NCBI RefSeq assembly: GCF_010092445.1
Contig: NZ_CP048031.1
Coordinates: 4,030,001-4,094,000, forward strand
Direction of reading: 5' to 3'
DNA: 64,000 nt
Origin: Shewanella sp. Arc9-LZ
GTDB lineage: Bacteria > Pseudomonadota > Gammaproteobacteria > Enterobacterales > Shewanellaceae
Each line of letters opens with the position of its first letter. Positions within the stretch are counted from its first letter, which is position 1. Made by a program: the position numbers and the translations under genes. The notes under the pieces are model-generated. The model saw nothing but the letters and a program-made list of their open reading frames with translations. It made no database searches and was not told the DNA's origin. Positions 48,199 to 56,392 of this stretch are shown piece after piece.

Positions 48199-48690
48199 AT
48201 GTCGCGGCCTTCTCACCAGCAAACATTTAGCTATTTAATTTGGCATGATTGCGAACAAAATTACTCAACTAATCCCAATTTTTACATAAACTTACAAGAC
48301 ACTTACCAAGTAAATGTGAATATTTTATTATTGGCTCAATACCTTGATCAACAGCAATATGTGTTGACGCCACAACTGTGGGAATTATTGACAGGTGTTG
48401 TAGATCAATGGGAAGCAAATGTGTTGCAACCTTATCGACGATTACGGCGGATTGCTAAAGCATACTTAGACGGTGAAGAATATCAAAAAATGCTCGATGT
48501 TGAGCTCATTATGGAACGTAAATCTCAGTACATGTTATTACACAAATTGAACTTACTGCAGGGGAAAACGTTAGATATTGAACCTGATAATACTGAGCCG
48601 AGCAATATACAACACTACCTTAGCTTATTTGGCTTAGATGAAAGCATTATGACTGAGTTGACCACCCAAACCGGCCTTGCTCACTCATAA
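48199..48690 (+). CDS. TIGR02444-family protein (DUF2390)
   Basis: 163 residues, helical, no signal peptide. The segments NFYINLQDTYQVNVNILLLAQYLDQQ and QWEANVLQPYRRLRRIAKAYLDGEEYQKMLDVELIMERKSQYMLL match the TIGR02444 family, commonly found next to yheS in gammaproteobacteria. Function unknown. It lies 72 bases after yheS and is convergent with the GMC oxidoreductase gene. Confidence 0.82.
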   Translation: MSRPSHQQTFSYLIWHDCEQNYSTNPNFYINLQDTYQVNVNILLLAQYLDQQQYVLTPQLWELLTGVVDQWEANVLQPYRRLRRIAKAYLDGEEYQKMLDVELIMERKSQYMLLHKLNLLQGKTLDIEPDNTEPSNIQHYLSLFGLDESIMTELTTQTGLAHS

Positions 48691-48760
48691 CGCATCATCT
48701 GGTTTAGCGACTTGCCGTACGTTGATATACCGCCATGCTAAGGCATACCAAGCCGTTCAG

Positions 48761-50350
48761 CTAGCTAGTTTGAGTCAATTTTTGTGCTAATGCCGTTGCA
48801 TTTCGAGCCACTAGACCATAAATAGACAACTGCGGATTCGCGCCTAAACTTGTTGGGAATACCGAACCATCCATCACCGATAAATTTTCAAGGTAATGCG
48901 AATAACCAAAAGTATCGACCATTGATAGGGTTTTATCTTCACCCATTGCACAACCGCCCATCACATGGGCCGACGCGACAATGGTTTTTAATAAACCTAA
49001 ATCGGCATTATTGATAGCCTGCTTTGCTTCACTCCACGAATTAAGAAATGACAAGCCATCATGCATCGGCAACACCTTTTTGGCTCCTGCAGCAAATTGT
49101 AATTCGGCCATCGACAAAAATGCCCGACGAGCACCATCCCAAAAACCTTTATCTAAAGGATAATCTAACGCCAAACTCGTATCGGTTAATCTTACCTGAC
49201 CACCAGGACATTGCTGATTAAAACCATCACGAATAAGCGCAATAGTCACCTGCATTTGGTTAAAGTTAGCCATTAATTGTGCGTGGCTTACACCATAACC
49301 AATGGTTTTAGATGCTATCAACACGGGATGTACAGGCGCAACTTCAAGCTTATAACCTAAATCGCCAGTCGCGCCATCACGCCAAACAAATTCATCTGAA
49401 TAGATAGATTGCGGCGCACCACTGTGACCATTAATTTGTTCTGCAAAAATACCGCCCGATAACAATGACGGATGTAAAAACGTTTTGCCTAATTGCTTAT
49501 GTGGATCTGGGGTATTAGAACGCATTAATATCGTTGGTGTATGAACTGCACCCGCACTTAAAATATAATGCTTAGCACTAAAAGTAATGTTAACCGATGT
49601 CGGCATTAACCCTTCGGTTAATGCCTGCGCCGTTAAACCAACAACTTGATCGCCTTTGTGTTCAAGTTTGATGACCTTGGCGCGAGAAATCAACGTCGCG
49701 CCTTTGTCCAAAGCCGCTGGAATAGTAGTCACTAACATAGATTGTTTGGCATTAACGGGACAACCCATGCCACAGTAACCGGTATTCCAGCAACCTTTAA
49801 CATTACGTTTAATGACGGTGTAATCCCAACCCAGCTTTTCACAACCTTCGCGCAGTGCACCATTGTTTCTATTGGGCTCAAACTGCCACTGTTCAATATT
49901 GAGCCGCTGCTCCATCAATTCAAACCAAGGCAGTAAATCTTGCGAGGACAAACCTTTTACCGATTTTTCTTGCTCCCAAAAGGCCAAGGTTTGTTCTGGA
50001 GTTCTAATTGAGGTTGTCCAATTGACCGTGGTTGAACCGCCTACCGTTCGACCTTGAAATATACCAATACCTTTATCTGCAGTTTTCATTGCGGCTGCTT
50101 GTTGATACAAATTAGGATAAGCGTGGCGCTCTTCCATATCAAAGTGAGTTGATGATTTTAGCGATCCGCCTTCAATCATAATCACTTTTAATCCAGCTTC
50201 AGTGAGTATTTCTGCTGCGGTGCCGCCGCCAGCTCCGGTGCCAACAATAACAACATCAGCGTCAAAGTGGCGATCCATTTCTAAGGTACTAGCATCGATA
50301 TGATGCCAGCCTGAACTTAATCCGGTAATAATAGGATCAATAATGGCCAA
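48761..50350 (-). CDS. GMC-family FAD oxidoreductase
   Basis: 529 residues. The FAD-binding fold starts at VVIVGTGAGGGTAAEIL (~34-50), and the C-terminal substrate domain contains AHVMGGCAMG and MDGSVFPTSLGANPQLSIYGLVARNA. A Cys-rich insert (CWNTGYCGMGCPVNAKQSM, ~187-205) is typical of the branch close to long-chain alcohol and cholesterol oxidases. It oxidises an alcohol, exact substrate unknown. It has no signal sequence of its own; the gene 23 bases upstream encodes a TAT-signal protein, so the pair may be exported together. The pair is inserted between the yheS and yheT parts of a conserved gene string. Confidence 0.88.
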   Translation of the reverse strand: MAIIDPIITGLSSGWHHIDASTLEMDRHFDADVVIVGTGAGGGTAAEILTEAGLKVIMIEGGSLKSSTHFDMEERHAYPNLYQQAAAMKTADKGIGIFQGRTVGGSTTVNWTTSIRTPEQTLAFWEQEKSVKGLSSQDLLPWFELMEQRLNIEQWQFEPNRNNGALREGCEKLGWDYTVIKRNVKGCWNTGYCGMGCPVNAKQSMLVTTIPAALDKGATLISRAKVIKLEHKGDQVVGLTAQALTEGLMPTSVNITFSAKHYILSAGAVHTPTILMRSNTPDPHKQLGKTFLHPSLLSGGIFAEQINGHSGAPQSIYSDEFVWRDGATGDLGYKLEVAPVHPVLIASKTIGYGVSHAQLMANFNQMQVTIALIRDGFNQQCPGGQVRLTDTSLALDYPLDKGFWDGARRAFLSMAELQFAAGAKKVLPMHDGLSFLNSWSEAKQAINNADLGLLKTIVASAHVMGGCAMGEDKTLSMVDTFGYSHYLENLSVMDGSVFPTSLGANPQLSIYGLVARNATALAQKLTQTS

Positions 50351-50373
50351 GGGAGAGCTCCTTACATGAGGGA

Positions 50374-50886
50374 TTAATGCGCGTTATGCACCAAGAAAGT
50401 AGGCTTTACATAACGTAAATTGCCCCAATGTTCCGGACAGGCGTAATAACTTGCCATTATCAATTCACGTAATCCGTTATAAGCGGTCGTTAACATGTCC
50501 AAATAGTTGTGTCGCCAAAACTCTAACATGTCAATCAATTGCTTTGGTTCACGCATTAACAACGGTGTCATACTGCCACTGAGCAACAATAAGCCGAAGC
50601 GTCCTTCAAGCAACTCCAACAATTCCATTAACTCTTGTTGTTGTTCTACAGGCAAATGAGTAATTGATTGTGAAATCGCATCCAATGTGCGATTTATCGC
50701 GATTTCTCTATGGCTTGGAACCTCGGGCAATGCACCGTCTAAGAACACTGGCAGCAACACACTGAACAACACTCGATGATGAATATCATCGGTAGAGGTC
50801 GTGATGCTAGGTGAATATAAATTAACGCCGAGTGCTATTGCCGCAGTTCCAGCAAAAGCACCAGTAAGAAAGGCACGCCGCTTCAT
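50374..50886 (-). CDS. TAT-exported small partner of the GMC oxidoreductase
   Basis: 170 residues. The N-terminus MKRRAFLTGAFAGTAAIALGVNLY is a twin-arginine signal. The mature part (~35-165) is helical, with VLLPVFLDGALPE near the start and a C-terminal YYACPEHWGNLRYVKP. It resembles the gluconate 2-dehydrogenase subunit 3 group, which accompanies GMC flavoproteins as a helper or small subunit. In such pairs the small subunit carries the export signal for both. It is divergent from yheT, and a palindrome lies between them. Confidence 0.78.
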   Translation of the reverse strand: MKRRAFLTGAFAGTAAIALGVNLYSPSITTSTDDIHHRVLFSVLLPVFLDGALPEVPSHREIAINRTLDAISQSITHLPVEQQQELMELLELLEGRFGLLLLSGSMTPLLMREPKQLIDMLEFWRHNYLDMLTTAYNGLRELIMASYYACPEHWGNLRYVKPTFLVHNAH

Positions 50887-50947
50887 TTACTTCCCCTTGA
50901 GTTTATTGTTGTCTCTATTTTTTATGTGGTAGAGTGGCATGAGTAAC

Positions 50948-50967
50948 ATTTAAACATACGTTTAAAT
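50948..50967. promoter_or_regulatory. Palindrome ATTTAAAC-ATAC-GTTTAAAT
   Basis: Perfect 8-bp arms around ATAC, in the 112-base region between the divergent TAT-partner gene and yheT. The core AAAC-N4-GTTT recalls operators of TetR-family regulators of the PsrA type. The regulator is not identified. Confidence 0.5.
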
Positions 50968-50998
50968 TTTCACAAACAATTACAGAAATATTCCTTCT

Positions 50999-52012
50999 AT
51001 GAAAACCTTGTTCACTCCGCCTTGGTGGGCTACTAGCCCGCATGTACAAACGATTCTACCATTCATTTTTAAAGTGGCCAGACCAATAACATTTAGGCAA
51101 CGACAAGAGTTACCCGACGGCGACTTTATCGATTTAGATTGGCTAGGCCAAGCACAAAATGGCGCGCCTATTTTAGTGATTATCCATGGTCTTGAAGGTA
51201 ACACAGAATCGCATTATGCACGCAGAATGCTCATCGAAGCAAAAAAAGCCAAAATGTCTGCTGTCGTTCATCATCATCGAGGTTGTTCGGGTGAACCTAA
51301 CCGCTTAGCTCGCAGTTATCATAGCGGCGATGTAAACGACTTAGCCTACACCTTAGAACAACTAAAACACTACTATCCAGACTCGCCATTGTATGCTGTT
51401 GGCTACAGTTTAGGCGGTAATGTATTGGCAAAATACCAAGGCAGCAAACAACAGCATAGCTTACTCGAACGCGCTGTGGTTGTGTCGGCGCCTCTCACGT
51501 TAAGCGCATGTGCAAAACGCTTAGAAAATGGTTTTTCAACTCTGTATCAACGCTTTTTAATTAAACGCTTACAAGATAAAATGCTCGAAAAAATTAACAC
51601 TGCAGAGTTAACCGAGCAAATGCCGATCACTAAAGAACAGCTCAAAATGCTCAATACCTTTTATTTATTTGACGATAAAGTCACTGCACCTTTGCATGGT
51701 TTTATTGACGTTAATGATTATTATCAACAATCTAGCGGCCTAGGCTATTTGCAACATATTACCAAGCCCACATTAGTCATCCACGCCAAAGATGACCCCT
51801 TCATGACTGATGAAGTGATCCCAAACCAAGCTCAATTGTCGCCTATGGTTGAATACGAGTTGCATCAGTTTGGCGGACATGTAGGTTTTGTTGAAGGTGG
51901 CTGGCCTTGGAAACCGCGCTTTTACCTCGAACGTCGCATCATCGAGTTTATACTAACGGCGAGTGATACAGTAACCGAACACGATGCCCACGCTTCTTTA
52001 GTCAGTCATTAA
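50999..52012 (+). CDS. yheT: YheT alpha/beta hydrolase
   Basis: 337 residues. The nucleophile elbow is GYSLGGN near residue 139, the conserved HHHRGCSGEPN segment comes earlier, and the acid and histidine are in HAKDDPFM and GGHVGFVEGG. This is the YheT/ABHD1-3 branch of esterase-like hydrolases. Its natural substrate is not established; lipids or carboxyl esters are likely. It starts the yheT-yheU-prkB run, with yheU 13 bases after the stop. Confidence 0.9.
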   Translation: MKTLFTPPWWATSPHVQTILPFIFKVARPITFRQRQELPDGDFIDLDWLGQAQNGAPILVIIHGLEGNTESHYARRMLIEAKKAKMSAVVHHHRGCSGEPNRLARSYHSGDVNDLAYTLEQLKHYYPDSPLYAVGYSLGGNVLAKYQGSKQQHSLLERAVVVSAPLTLSACAKRLENGFSTLYQRFLIKRLQDKMLEKINTAELTEQMPITKEQLKMLNTFYLFDDKVTAPLHGFIDVNDYYQQSSGLGYLQHITKPTLVIHAKDDPFMTDEVIPNQAQLSPMVEYELHQFGGHVGFVEGGWPWKPRFYLERRIIEFILTASDTVTEHDAHASLVSH

Positions 52013-52025
52013 TAGGAAATACACC

Positions 52026-52274
52026 ATGCTTGTGCCTTATGAAGCGTTACTTTCATTACCTCAAGAAGTACTTCAACGTATGATAAAAGAATATCTGTTA
52101 TCACAACTTGAAGATGGCAGTTTTAGTGACGCAGACGAGCAACAATTAAGTCGTGCAATGGACCAATGTAAGCTAGCACTAAAAAAAGGCGACTTAGTTG
52201 TCGAGTATAGTGAGGATGATGAGTCTATCGCCATTAGACAACGCGAGCATATTTCACGTTCATCTTTCGATTAG
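52026..52274 (+). CDS. yheU: YheU-family protein
   Basis: 82 residues, acidic. VPYEALLSLPQEVLQRMIKEYLLSQLEDGS and DLVVEYSEDDESIAIRQRE match the UPF0270/YheU family. Function unknown. It is preceded by TAGGAAA and follows yheT closely, as in E. coli. Confidence 0.9.
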   Translation: MLVPYEALLSLPQEVLQRMIKEYLLSQLEDGSFSDADEQQLSRAMDQCKLALKKGDLVVEYSEDDESIAIRQREHISRSSFD

Positions 52275-52406
52275 TTGTAAAAAAAACAATGGTTTTACCA
52301 CAAAATGATCACATTGTTACCCGCGAAGAATTGACCCACGGGTGATGATTACCGTATAACTAGTGACTCGATTTTTCGCGTCCACAACTTTACCTAGGCA
52401 AATAAC

Positions 52407-53303
52407 ATGTCAGCAAAACATCCTATTATTGCTGTAACCGGTTCATCTGGTGCTGGCACAACGACAACCACGACGGCCTTCATTCATATTTTTAGACAGC
52501 TGGGTATTAATGCTGCATTCGTTGAAGGTGATAGTTTCCATAATTTCACCCGCGCAGAAATGGAAGTGTTAATTCGAAAATCACAGGCTGAAAATCGAAA
52601 TCTAAGCTATTTTGGCCCCGAAGCCAATAATTTCAAAAAACTCGAAGAGTGTTTTACAAGCTATGGTGATACAGGCAATGGCCAAACCCGCAGCTACTTG
52701 CACACCTTCGATGAAGCGGTGCCATTTAACCAAATGCCTGGTACATTCACGCAATGGCGTGATTTGCCAGCCAATACCGATATGCTGTATTACGAAGGGC
52801 TACACGGTGGTGTGGTGACGGAAGATGCCGATGTCGCTAAACATGTTGATCTATTGATAGGCATGGTGCCGATTGTCAATTTAGAGTGGATTCAGAAAAT
52901 TATTCGCGACACAAACGATAGGGGTCATAGTCGTGAAAAAGTAATGGGCTCGATAGTCCGTAGTATGGACGATTACATCAAGCACATGACGCCGCAATTT
53001 TCACGGACACACATTAATTTTCAACGAGTGCCGACCGTAGACACCTCAAATCCCTTTAGCGCAAAAGACATACCTAGCCTAGATGAAAGCTTTTTAGTGA
53101 TTCGCTTTCGCGGCATTAACAATGTTGATTTCCCTTATTACCTCAACATGATCCAAGGCTCATTTATGTCACGCGTTAATACACTGGTTGTTCCCGGTGG
53201 AAAAATGTCATTAGCAATGGAATTAATTTTAACGCCATTAGTTAAAGACTTAATGGATAAGCGTATAGAGTTGCAAAACCTTGATGATATCAAACCCGAT
53301 TAA
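52407..53303 (+). CDS. prkB: Phosphoribulokinase-family protein PrkB
   Basis: 298 residues. The P-loop is GSSGAGTTTT near residues 12-21, followed by FVEGDSFHNFTRAEM and the acidic MLYYEGLHGG. This non-photosynthetic PrkB type is widespread in gammaproteobacteria without RuBisCO, so its in vivo substrate is uncertain. It lies 132 bases after yheU in the conserved yheU-prkB order. No RuBisCO gene is present in the window. Confidence 0.92.
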   Translation: MSAKHPIIAVTGSSGAGTTTTTTAFIHIFRQLGINAAFVEGDSFHNFTRAEMEVLIRKSQAENRNLSYFGPEANNFKKLEECFTSYGDTGNGQTRSYLHTFDEAVPFNQMPGTFTQWRDLPANTDMLYYEGLHGGVVTEDADVAKHVDLLIGMVPIVNLEWIQKIIRDTNDRGHSREKVMGSIVRSMDDYIKHMTPQFSRTHINFQRVPTVDTSNPFSAKDIPSLDESFLVIRFRGINNVDFPYYLNMIQGSFMSRVNTLVVPGGKMSLAMELILTPLVKDLMDKRIELQNLDDIKPD

Positions 53304-53364
53304 GTTTGATTTAAGTCAGAACAATTAAGATAGCTGCATCGTGATTTCAAGCGAAATAACGGCA

Positions 53365-53426
53365 GTTGATGTGCTTGAAGTGCTAATTCCCCCTTTTTGA
53401 TCTGTTAGTGCATTAAGCACATCAAC
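53365..53426. repeat. 12-bp inverted repeat downstream of prkB
   Basis: GTTGATGTGCTT (53365-53376) and AAGCACATCAAC (53415-53426) are perfect complements 38 nt apart, enclosing CCCCCTTTTTGATC. It lies between convergent prkB and the Sel1/TPR gene. It is not a standard terminator because the T run is in the loop. Confidence 0.5.
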
Positions 53427-53543
53427 GAAACCCAAAAAAGTCGATGTTCCAGCACCCACATCAACTTTTATCTCTTCTGATAAACAAGTGAATACACTGA
53501 CTGATTGATAATAGTAAATGACTCACATTGCTCACTCAGAGCA

Positions 53544-54323
53544 TTACATCAGTGGGATAACTTCTCGATAAGCTTGATTATTCTGATACTGCTTCAAACG
53601 TAAAATAAATTCATCGCTGCGCACAATCTCAGGGTTATCTTTCAACGCATCAATCGCTTTTTTCTGGGTATCTATCGCCGCAGTAAAATCACCCTGTTCT
53701 GCATACGCGGCCGCAAGATTATCTAATACCGTCGGATCATTCTGATTGTGCTCAAGTAACTTTAACGACATCGATACTGCACGTGAACCATCGCGATATT
53801 CCGCTTCAGGGCATGTAGCTAATATCCACGCAATATTGCCCATTGAAACAGCATCTCCCGCAGCACTAAACTGCTCCATTGCTTTACCACAATTACGCAC
53901 TACGCCATCACCACCAGCAGAATAAATAAACCCTAAACGAAAATGAGCCCACTTATCCCCCTGTGCAACCATTTGCAAATACCATTTCTCGGCAAGTGCT
54001 AAATCCCGCGGAATTAATTTGCCGTCAAAAGCTAGGTCAGCTAATGTTTGTTGCGCCTTAATATTTTGCTGTTGCGCAGCAAGATTAACCCAGCTTAATC
54101 CTTGCTTGGTATCTTGAGTAACAAATCGTCCGGAAAGGTTCATTAAGCCCAATAGAAATTGTGCGTCTGCATTACCTTGTTTGGCTTTAATCTGAATATG
54201 AACCAGTTTACTCGCCGCTTGAGACTCAATAGAGGGCGGGATAACAAATGCTTTTACAGATGAACTAAGTCCACTTAATAAAACAACACAAACAATAACC
54301 CCAATTTGACTCAGTTTTTTCAC
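53544..54323 (-). CDS. Exported Sel1/TPR-repeat protein
   Basis: 259 residues. A signal peptide covers ~1-25 (GVIVCVVLLSGLSSSVKA). Sel1-like repeats follow from ~45 to 155 (NADAQFLLGLMNLSGRFVTQDTKQG, LALAEKWYLQMVAQGDKWAHFRLGFIYS), then a TPR unit near 195-235 (TVLDNLAAAYAEQGDFTAAIDTQKKAIDAL). It is probably a periplasmic protein-protein scaffold; the partner is unknown. It is divergent from crp across 297 bases. Confidence 0.78.
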   Translation of the reverse strand: MKKLSQIGVIVCVVLLSGLSSSVKAFVIPPSIESQAASKLVHIQIKAKQGNADAQFLLGLMNLSGRFVTQDTKQGLSWVNLAAQQQNIKAQQTLADLAFDGKLIPRDLALAEKWYLQMVAQGDKWAHFRLGFIYSAGGDGVVRNCGKAMEQFSAAGDAVSMGNIAWILATCPEAEYRDGSRAVSMSLKLLEHNQNDPTVLDNLAAAYAEQGDFTAAIDTQKKAIDALKDNPEIVRSDEFILRLKQYQNNQAYREVIPLM

Positions 54324-54620
54324 GCATACCTCGACAACTATTTATGAAGCTGATTAAATAACATTAGCTAACTCATGGATCCAATACAATAGACAAATAA
54401 CATTGGCAACAATTCAATCGTAGTGATGATTAAGACAAATTCACAAAAAAAGTCGACCGCCATCACAAACGAGATAAATTTAATCTAAAATTTAACAAGT
54501 TAATATACACTACGCACACTTCTAAATACGATCTCTATCAAAGTTTTCACCGTTTCAATAGCGTAGAATGCTTAATTAGACATTACTTACTTTCATTTTT
54601 AATCAATCGAGGAATATCAT

Positions 54621-55256
54621 ATGGCTCTGATTGGTAAGCCAAAACCTGACCCAACATTAGAATGGTTTCTTTCACATTGTCACATTCATAAGTACCCAGC
54701 AAAGAGTACTTTAATTCACGCAGGTGAAGAGTCTGACACTTTATATTACATCGTCAAAGGTTCCGTCGCTGTATTGATCAAAGATGAAGAAGGTAAAGAA
54801 ATGATCCTTTCTTATCTAAATCAAGGCGATTTTATCGGTGAACTAGGGCTGTTTGAAGAGCAATCTGAACGTACTGCATGGGTTCGTGCTAAACAAGCAT
54901 GTGAAATTGCAGAAATTTCTTATAAGAAATTTAAGCAATTGATTCAGGTAAATCCTGAAATCTTGATGAAACTTTCGGCGCAAATGGCCTATCGTTTACA
55001 AAGTACTAGTCAAAAAGTAGGCGACTTAGCCTTCCTTGACGTTGCTGGTCGTATTGCACAAACGCTATTACATCTTGCAAAACAACCCGATGCTATGACA
55101 CATCCTGACGGCATGCAGATTAAGATAACCCGTCAAGAGATTGGTCAAATTGTTGGTTGTTCACGTGAAACTGTTGGTCGTATTTTAAAAATGCTTGAAG
55201 AACAAAACTTGATCCAAGCACACGGTAAAACGATCGTAGTTTACGGTACACGCTAA
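54621..55256 (+). CDS. crp: cAMP receptor protein CRP
   Basis: 211 residues. The cyclic-nucleotide domain (~18-120) includes [23 protein letters not shown] with the cAMP phosphate-binding pocket. A long dimer helix follows, and the HTH is [21 protein letters not shown] near 169-189. In Shewanella CRP is the main regulator of anaerobic respiration genes as well as carbon genes. The ribosome site GAGGAAT is clear. It ends at a terminator. Position after prkB matches the E. coli order. Confidence 0.97.
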   Translation: MALIGKPKPDPTLEWFLSHCHIHKYPAKSTLIHAGEESDTLYYIVKGSVAVLIKDEEGKEMILSYLNQGDFIGELGLFEEQSERTAWVRAKQACEIAEISYKKFKQLIQVNPEILMKLSAQMAYRLQSTSQKVGDLAFLDVAGRIAQTLLHLAKQPDAMTHPDGMQIKITRQEIGQIVGCSRETVGRILKMLEEQNLIQAHGKTIVVYGTR

Positions 55257-55338
55257 ATGACAAAAGGCTAACGACGAATCAAGCAAAATGTTTATGTTTA
55301 ATCATATAAGCTTCAGCTTGATTTAAGCCAAGATACTT

Positions 55339-55372
55339 AAAGTGGTGTTCATACTCTGAACGCCACTTTTTT
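55339..55372 (+). terminator. Intrinsic terminator of crp
   Basis: AAAGTGGTGTTCA pairs with TGAACGCCACTTT (one G-U pair) and is followed by TTT. Confidence 0.85.
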
Positions 55373-55386
55373 ATTTTGGAGCGCCC

Positions 55387-55737
55387 ATGAATAGCTTGTT
55401 CTTTACAGCAATAAGCAGCTTAATGGCCATCACCATTAATCAACAAGATATTCCCGCAAAAGAACTCCCTCTGGATCATGACTACGTCCAAAAATTGGTA
55501 TCTTCTGGTAATATACGTTCATTAGATGATTACTTAACTTGGCTATCGCAGTATTGTGATGGTCACTTAATCGACGCCCAGCTTTATCAACATCAAGATA
55601 AGTGGCGCTATGATTTACAATTTAAGCTAAAACAAGGGCATGTTGTTAATCTGCAATTAGATGCAGCTAACGGTATGCAGGACTCATTGACTCAATTACC
55701 GAGCGAATGTACTAAACATGAAACTGTTACTCGTTGA
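55387..55737 (+). CDS. Small PepSY-like protein, first gene of a two-component operon
   Basis: 116 residues. A short hydrophobic N-terminus (MNSLFFTAISSLMAIT) suggests export, though it is a weak signal peptide. The body has the pattern YVQKLVSSGNIRSLDDYLTWLSQYCDGHLIDAQLYQHQDKWRYDLQFKLKQGHVVNLQLDAANG, which is PepSY-like and common in small proteins encoded directly before PhoP/PhoQ-type pairs. Its last 20 bases overlap the response regulator gene. It may be a periplasmic modulator of the sensor kinase; this is inferred from context. Confidence 0.7.
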   Translation: MNSLFFTAISSLMAITINQQDIPAKELPLDHDYVQKLVSSGNIRSLDDYLTWLSQYCDGHLIDAQLYQHQDKWRYDLQFKLKQGHVVNLQLDAANGMQDSLTQLPSECTKHETVTR

Positions 55738-56392
55738 AGATAGCCCATTACTGGTTGCTGAACTTGAAAAACAACTCAAGCAAGCTGGTTATATTACGGA
55801 TGTTACAGACAAAGCTATTGAAGCCGATTATTTGATGAAAGAAACAGATTATGACTGTGTCATTTTAGATATCGGCTTACCCGATGGCAATGGCTTGTCA
55901 TTAGTGACTCAATGGCGTGAACGTGGCATCAGTACCCCTGTCATTATGCTAACGGCCCGCAGTCAGTGGCACGAAAAAGTTGAAGGTTTTAATGCTGGTG
56001 CTGATGATTACTTAGGCAAACCTTTTCACACTCAAGAGCTCCTCGCCCGCATTCAGGCACTTATCCATCGTGCCCATGGGCGGGTTAATTCGTCGTCGAA
56101 GCAACTATGCTATGCCGGGGTTAATTTAGACGAAAATGAGCAAAAAGTGACGGTAGGCGGACACGTATACGAACTGACGTCGATGGAATTTAGGTTATTG
56201 AAAATTTTCTTAATGTCACCAAAGAAGCTTCTTTCGAAACAGCAGCTTACAGACAAGCTTTATCAATTTGATGATGAAAAAGAAAGTAATGTCGTGGAAG
56301 TTTACGTAACACACTTACGTAAAAAACTCGGTAAAACCGCTATCGAAACCCGCCGTGGTCAGGGTTATATCTTCCATGGCATTATTGAATGA
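55718..56392 (+). CDS. OmpR/PhoP-family response regulator
   Basis: 224 residues. The receiver domain (1-115) has the acidic pair in VEDS, phospho-acceptor Asp51, Thr79 and Lys101. The winged-helix DNA-binding domain (~125-222) ends with VEVYVTHLRKKLGKTAIETRRGQGYIF. The gene overlaps the PepSY-like gene by 20 bases and the kinase gene by 4 bases, so all three are coupled. The target genes are unknown; the PhoP-like sequence suggests envelope or metal control. Confidence 0.93.
   Translation: MKLLLVEDSPLLVAELEKQLKQAGYITDVTDKAIEADYLMKETDYDCVILDIGLPDGNGLSLVTQWRERGISTPVIMLTARSQWHEKVEGFNAGADDYLGKPFHTQELLARIQALIHRAHGRVNSSSKQLCYAGVNLDENEQKVTVGGHVYELTSMEFRLLKIFLMSPKKLLSKQQLTDKLYQFDDEKESNVVEVYVTHLRKKLGKTAIETRRGQGYIFHGIIE

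Noticed and set aside
48761..50886. GMC pair as a recent horizontal island
   Set aside because: No integrase, flanking repeat, tRNA or obvious change in base composition is visible.
52407..53303. prkB as evidence for CO2 fixation
   Set aside because: PrkB of this type occurs widely in heterotrophic gammaproteobacteria, and no RuBisCO gene is present.
54324..54620. CRP autoregulatory site upstream of crp
   Set aside because: Only half-sites such as GTGAT and TCACA are seen, at the wrong spacing for TGTGA-N6-TCACA.
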